Assembly (NCBI RefSeq): GCF_004362715.1 | Contig: NZ_SNYC01000003.1 | Coordinates: forward strand, 993,601 to 1,057,600 | DNA length: 64,000 nucleotides | Source of the DNA: Pedobacter metabolipauper | GTDB taxonomy: Bacteria > Bacteroidota > Bacteroidia > Sphingobacteriales > Sphingobacteriaceae | Reading direction: 5' to 3' | In this document: positions 62,120 through 64,000 of the stretch, in pieces | Layout of the letters: each line of letters begins with the position of its first letter | Position numbering within the stretch: the stretch's first letter is position 1 | The notes under the pieces: generated by a model | Database searches by the model: none | What the model was told of the DNA's origin: nothing | What the model saw: only the letters and a program-made list of their open reading frames with translations | Program-made: the position numbers and the translations under genes

Positions 62120-62542
62120 ATGGAATCAACCAAAACTTTTATAACTGTAAAAACTACGGTAAATGCGCCTATAAACAAAGTATGGGAATTCTGGACTAAA
62201 CCTGAACACCTGACACAATGGACTCATGCATCTGACGATTGGCATGCGCCTTATGCTGAAAACGACCTGCGTACTTCAGGTAAGTTTAAAACCACAATGG
62301 CCGCAAAAGATGGTAGTTTCAGCTTTGATTTTGAAGGCATCTATACCCATGTAGAAGAGAATAGGATCATAGCGTATACACTGGGTGACGGCAGAACGGT
62401 AAAGATCTCTTTCAGCAGTGAAGGGAATAACACCCAAATTATTGAAACATTCGAAGCTGAAAATACAAATCCTGTAGAAATGCAACAAACCGGTTGGCAG
62501 TCTATTCTTAATAATTTTAAGAAATATACAGAAAGTAAATAG
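62120..62542 (+). CDS. SRPBCC (AHSA1-like) domain protein
   Basis: The ATG at 62120 is preferred over the in-frame TTG at 62114. 140 residues of a single START/AHSA1-like domain: VNAPINKVWEFWTKPEHLTQW, FEGIYTHVEENRIIAYTLGDGR, and a C-terminal helix MQQTGWQSILNNFKKYTE. It is cytosolic and likely to bind a hydrophobic ligand. It is not a close copy of the tandem protein at 3963. It converges on the duplicated membrane protein gene (3 bases apart). Confidence 0.85.
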   Translation: MESTKTFITVKTTVNAPINKVWEFWTKPEHLTQWTHASDDWHAPYAENDLRTSGKFKTTMAAKDGSFSFDFEGIYTHVEENRIIAYTLGDGRTVKISFSSEGNNTQIIETFEAENTNPVEMQQTGWQSILNNFKKYTESK

Positions 62543-62545
62543 TCG

Positions 62546-63217
62546 TTACTTGCCGGTTTCTAAGTGTGGGGCATCTACAGGTTTTGATTCCGGAGAACCC
62601 TTTTGCCTTAAATAAATGGTTAGAAATACAATAGAACAAACCGATAAGAATTCGCTTTGCCAGTTCTGAAACGTTTCGAACCAAAATGTAGGCTGAGCGA
62701 GAAACTGAAGAACGGTATCTTTAGGCTCGTGTTTTAAAACTTGTTCTACATTATGATCCTGCCAGCTTCCGTAGAGATGAAGTCCCCAGCTTATAAAAAA
62801 CAGTAGAAAAAACACAATGGAAAGAGAGTTGCTGTAGATCTTCAATACCCAGCCTCCTTTTCTAACTGGCCATGGCGCGTCCTTACCTGTAACAGGCGCC
62901 CTGTCTACCTCCTCCTTCTCATCCAACGATTTAGACTCTGCAGATCCAATTTGTCTTAACCCAACAGTAAGCAGCACGTAAAGTGCCATCTGCAGAAATT
63001 CACTTTCAAAGTTCTCGAAGGTAGCTGAAATAAAGTGACCGCTTTGAAGATAGGTACCCAAGCCAATTTCTTGTGCCTGATGGTCCTGGAGTTCCTGGTT
63101 ATGCTGTTTCCATCCGGAATAGGCCTGCGCAACAAGCGTAACCATGAACAAGGATAAAAAAACGATAGACAAACCGTTACGATAAAAGAAAGAATGCTTT
63201 TTAGGATTAACCGACAT
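62546..63217 (-). CDS. internally duplicated membrane protein (DUF6766-like)
   Basis: Two halves align: NGLSIVFLSLF...YSGWKQHNQ...FENFESEFLQMALYVLLTV...GSAESKSLD and NSLSIVFFLLF...YGSWQDHNV...FQNWQSEFLSVCSIVFLTI...GSPESKPVD. Each has two transmembrane helices with a conserved W-x2-HN and F-x-x-E-F-L. The build matches what I know as DUF6766. The whole protein therefore arose by tandem duplication. Function unknown. Confidence 0.65.
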   Translation of the reverse strand: MSVNPKKHSFFYRNGLSIVFLSLFMVTLVAQAYSGWKQHNQELQDHQAQEIGLGTYLQSGHFISATFENFESEFLQMALYVLLTVGLRQIGSAESKSLDEKEEVDRAPVTGKDAPWPVRKGGWVLKIYSNSLSIVFFLLFFISWGLHLYGSWQDHNVEQVLKHEPKDTVLQFLAQPTFWFETFQNWQSEFLSVCSIVFLTIYLRQKGSPESKPVDAPHLETGK

Positions 63218-63283
63218 GTTGTTTGCTTTTAATTAATCGCATAACAACCTGCCAGATAAATTGTTTACAACATTAAAAAAGCA

Positions 63284-63949
63284 TTACACAGTCAGAATCT
63301 GCATTTTTTTCACACACAATCTCATAAATGAGCGGATGTAAATACTGGTTACAAAATACAAGGTCAGAATTACAAGTACCTTAGCCGCTTTACTGATTTC
63401 AAATGCAGCACCGTCAATTAGCGTTAATGTGATCATAGAATTCATAAGCAGAAAACCAAGTATCCAGGCCTGGTGCATAAAATCATATTTGATAGAAAGC
63501 TTTAATCGGTTTCTATCTATAATAAACCGCTTAACCAGGTAAATAACACCAGGAATCGTTACCGCAATTAACAGTGCCTGATAAAATACCTTCACGTTAA
63601 CCTCATTAGTTAAGCTGTAGTCATAAATCATATAGCAGATAAAGAGTAAGCCCAGATTTTTTAATGCCTCAGGAAAGTGAAACGTTCCTGCATACATTTC
63701 AGACCAAAGCATTTTCCTGTATTTTGAGGTAATCTGTTTTTGATACAATGCTTCCTGTTTTACAATCTGGCTGAAACCACCAAAATCCTCATCAATAATT
63801 TCCCGAACCAATTCCAGGTCAAAGTCTCCTTCTTTAGAAGCCATGGAATTTAAGATATGATCATAAATCTCATCGTACGTTTCGCGGTAACGGGGAACAT
63901 CGAAAATATAAACCCGTATCTCTGCACATTGTTCTTCGGTTAAAAGCAT
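63284..63949 (-). CDS. membrane protein of unknown function
   Basis: 221 residues. A soluble N-terminal part (about 1-90) with acidic stretches (YRETYDEIYDHILNSM) precedes four hydrophobic segments (about 100-220). No family was recognised. Genes of this build often follow a PadR-type regulator in Bacteroidota, and a possible upstream gene end abuts its ATG at 63951. Confidence 0.6.
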   Translation of the reverse strand: MLLTEEQCAEIRVYIFDVPRYRETYDEIYDHILNSMASKEGDFDLELVREIIDEDFGGFSQIVKQEALYQKQITSKYRKMLWSEMYAGTFHFPEALKNLGLLFICYMIYDYSLTNEVNVKVFYQALLIAVTIPGVIYLVKRFIIDRNRLKLSIKYDFMHQAWILGFLLMNSMITLTLIDGAAFEISKAAKVLVILTLYFVTSIYIRSFMRLCVKKMQILTV

Positions 63950-63950
63950 A

Positions 63951-64000
63951 TCAGATGGTTGGTTTTAGGTTTAACAAAAGCTGCAGGTTCTGGATAAAAT
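63951..64000 (-). CDS. possible C-terminus of an upstream gene (cut by window edge)
   Basis: A minus-strand frame is open from the window edge and ends with TGA at 63953-63951, one base before the next gene's ATG. It reads FIQNLQLLLNLKPTI. Tight spacing suggests an operon, and a PadR regulator would be expected in that place, but 16 codons are too few to decide. Confidence 0.25.
   Translation of the reverse strand, partial: FIQNLQLLLNLKPTI

Noticed and set aside
1..64000. tRNA, rRNA or integrated phage
   Set aside because: No cloverleaf with CCA end, no rRNA core sequence, and no integrase, capsid or terminase genes were seen in either strand.

Overview
The window is AT-rich chromosome from a Bacteroidota bacterium, most likely Sphingobacteriaceae and close to Pedobacter. 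The signs are a SusC/SusD pair, GLPGLI and 7TMR-DISM proteins, many lipoproteins with short lipoboxes, LytTR regulators, few recognisable Shine-Dalgarno sequences, and -7 boxes of the TAnnTTTG kind. No rRNA, tRNA, CRISPR array or intact insertion sequence was seen. All assignments rest on reading motifs; no database search was run.

Layout. 1-6.5 kb: end of an alpha/beta hydrolase, a B12-binding radical SAM protein, an AraC/DJ-1 regulator divergent from a two-domain SRPBCC protein, a secreted PPC-domain protein and a secreted C39-like protein. 6.5-12 kb (minus): a five-gene unit led by a six-cysteine secreted peptide, then a propeller lipoprotein, a thioredoxin-like protein, a GLPGLI protein and a TonB-receptor-like outer-membrane protein. 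12.5-15.2 kb: membrane XRE regulator, M23 peptidase, ECF sigma factor, membrane protein. 15.3-23.4 kb: a peptide secretion locus, with a LytTR regulator divergent from a C39-like/VKOR/thioredoxin fusion, a double-glycine leader peptide with four cysteines, a TlpA thioredoxin, a C39 peptidase-ABC exporter and an HlyD adaptor. 23.4-31.6 kb: lipoproteins, a methyltransferase, two tandem desaturases, an NTF2-like protein, a 7TMR-DISM/LuxR sensor and an orphan receiver. 31.6-40.1 kb: a small polysaccharide utilisation locus (SusC, SusD, GH88) and a 7TMR-DISM sensor ending in an IS1595-type transposase zinc ribbon. 40-46 kb: stress and regulatory genes (SDR, receiver, pentapeptide repeat, siderophore-interacting protein, AraC). 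46-55.5 kb: GH92 mannosidase, PQQ-type sugar dehydrogenase, lipoproteins, gluconate permease and gluconokinase. 55.5-64 kb: CDGSH protein, a truncated phosphopantetheinyl transferase, DsbA-like protein and peroxiredoxin, a two-component system, and small membrane or unknown proteins.

Two themes stand out. First, two separate loci each make a small cysteine-rich exported peptide, followed by a stem-loop and then by thiol-redox and envelope genes. The 16-23 kb locus looks like a complete disulfide-peptide maturation and export system. Second, a short repeat with core GAGAACGTT occurs at four unrelated places: inside loops of the VKOR fusion, the GH88 enzyme and SusC (just after its signal peptide), and between genes at about 45.8 kb. 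It looks like a protein-invading minisatellite.
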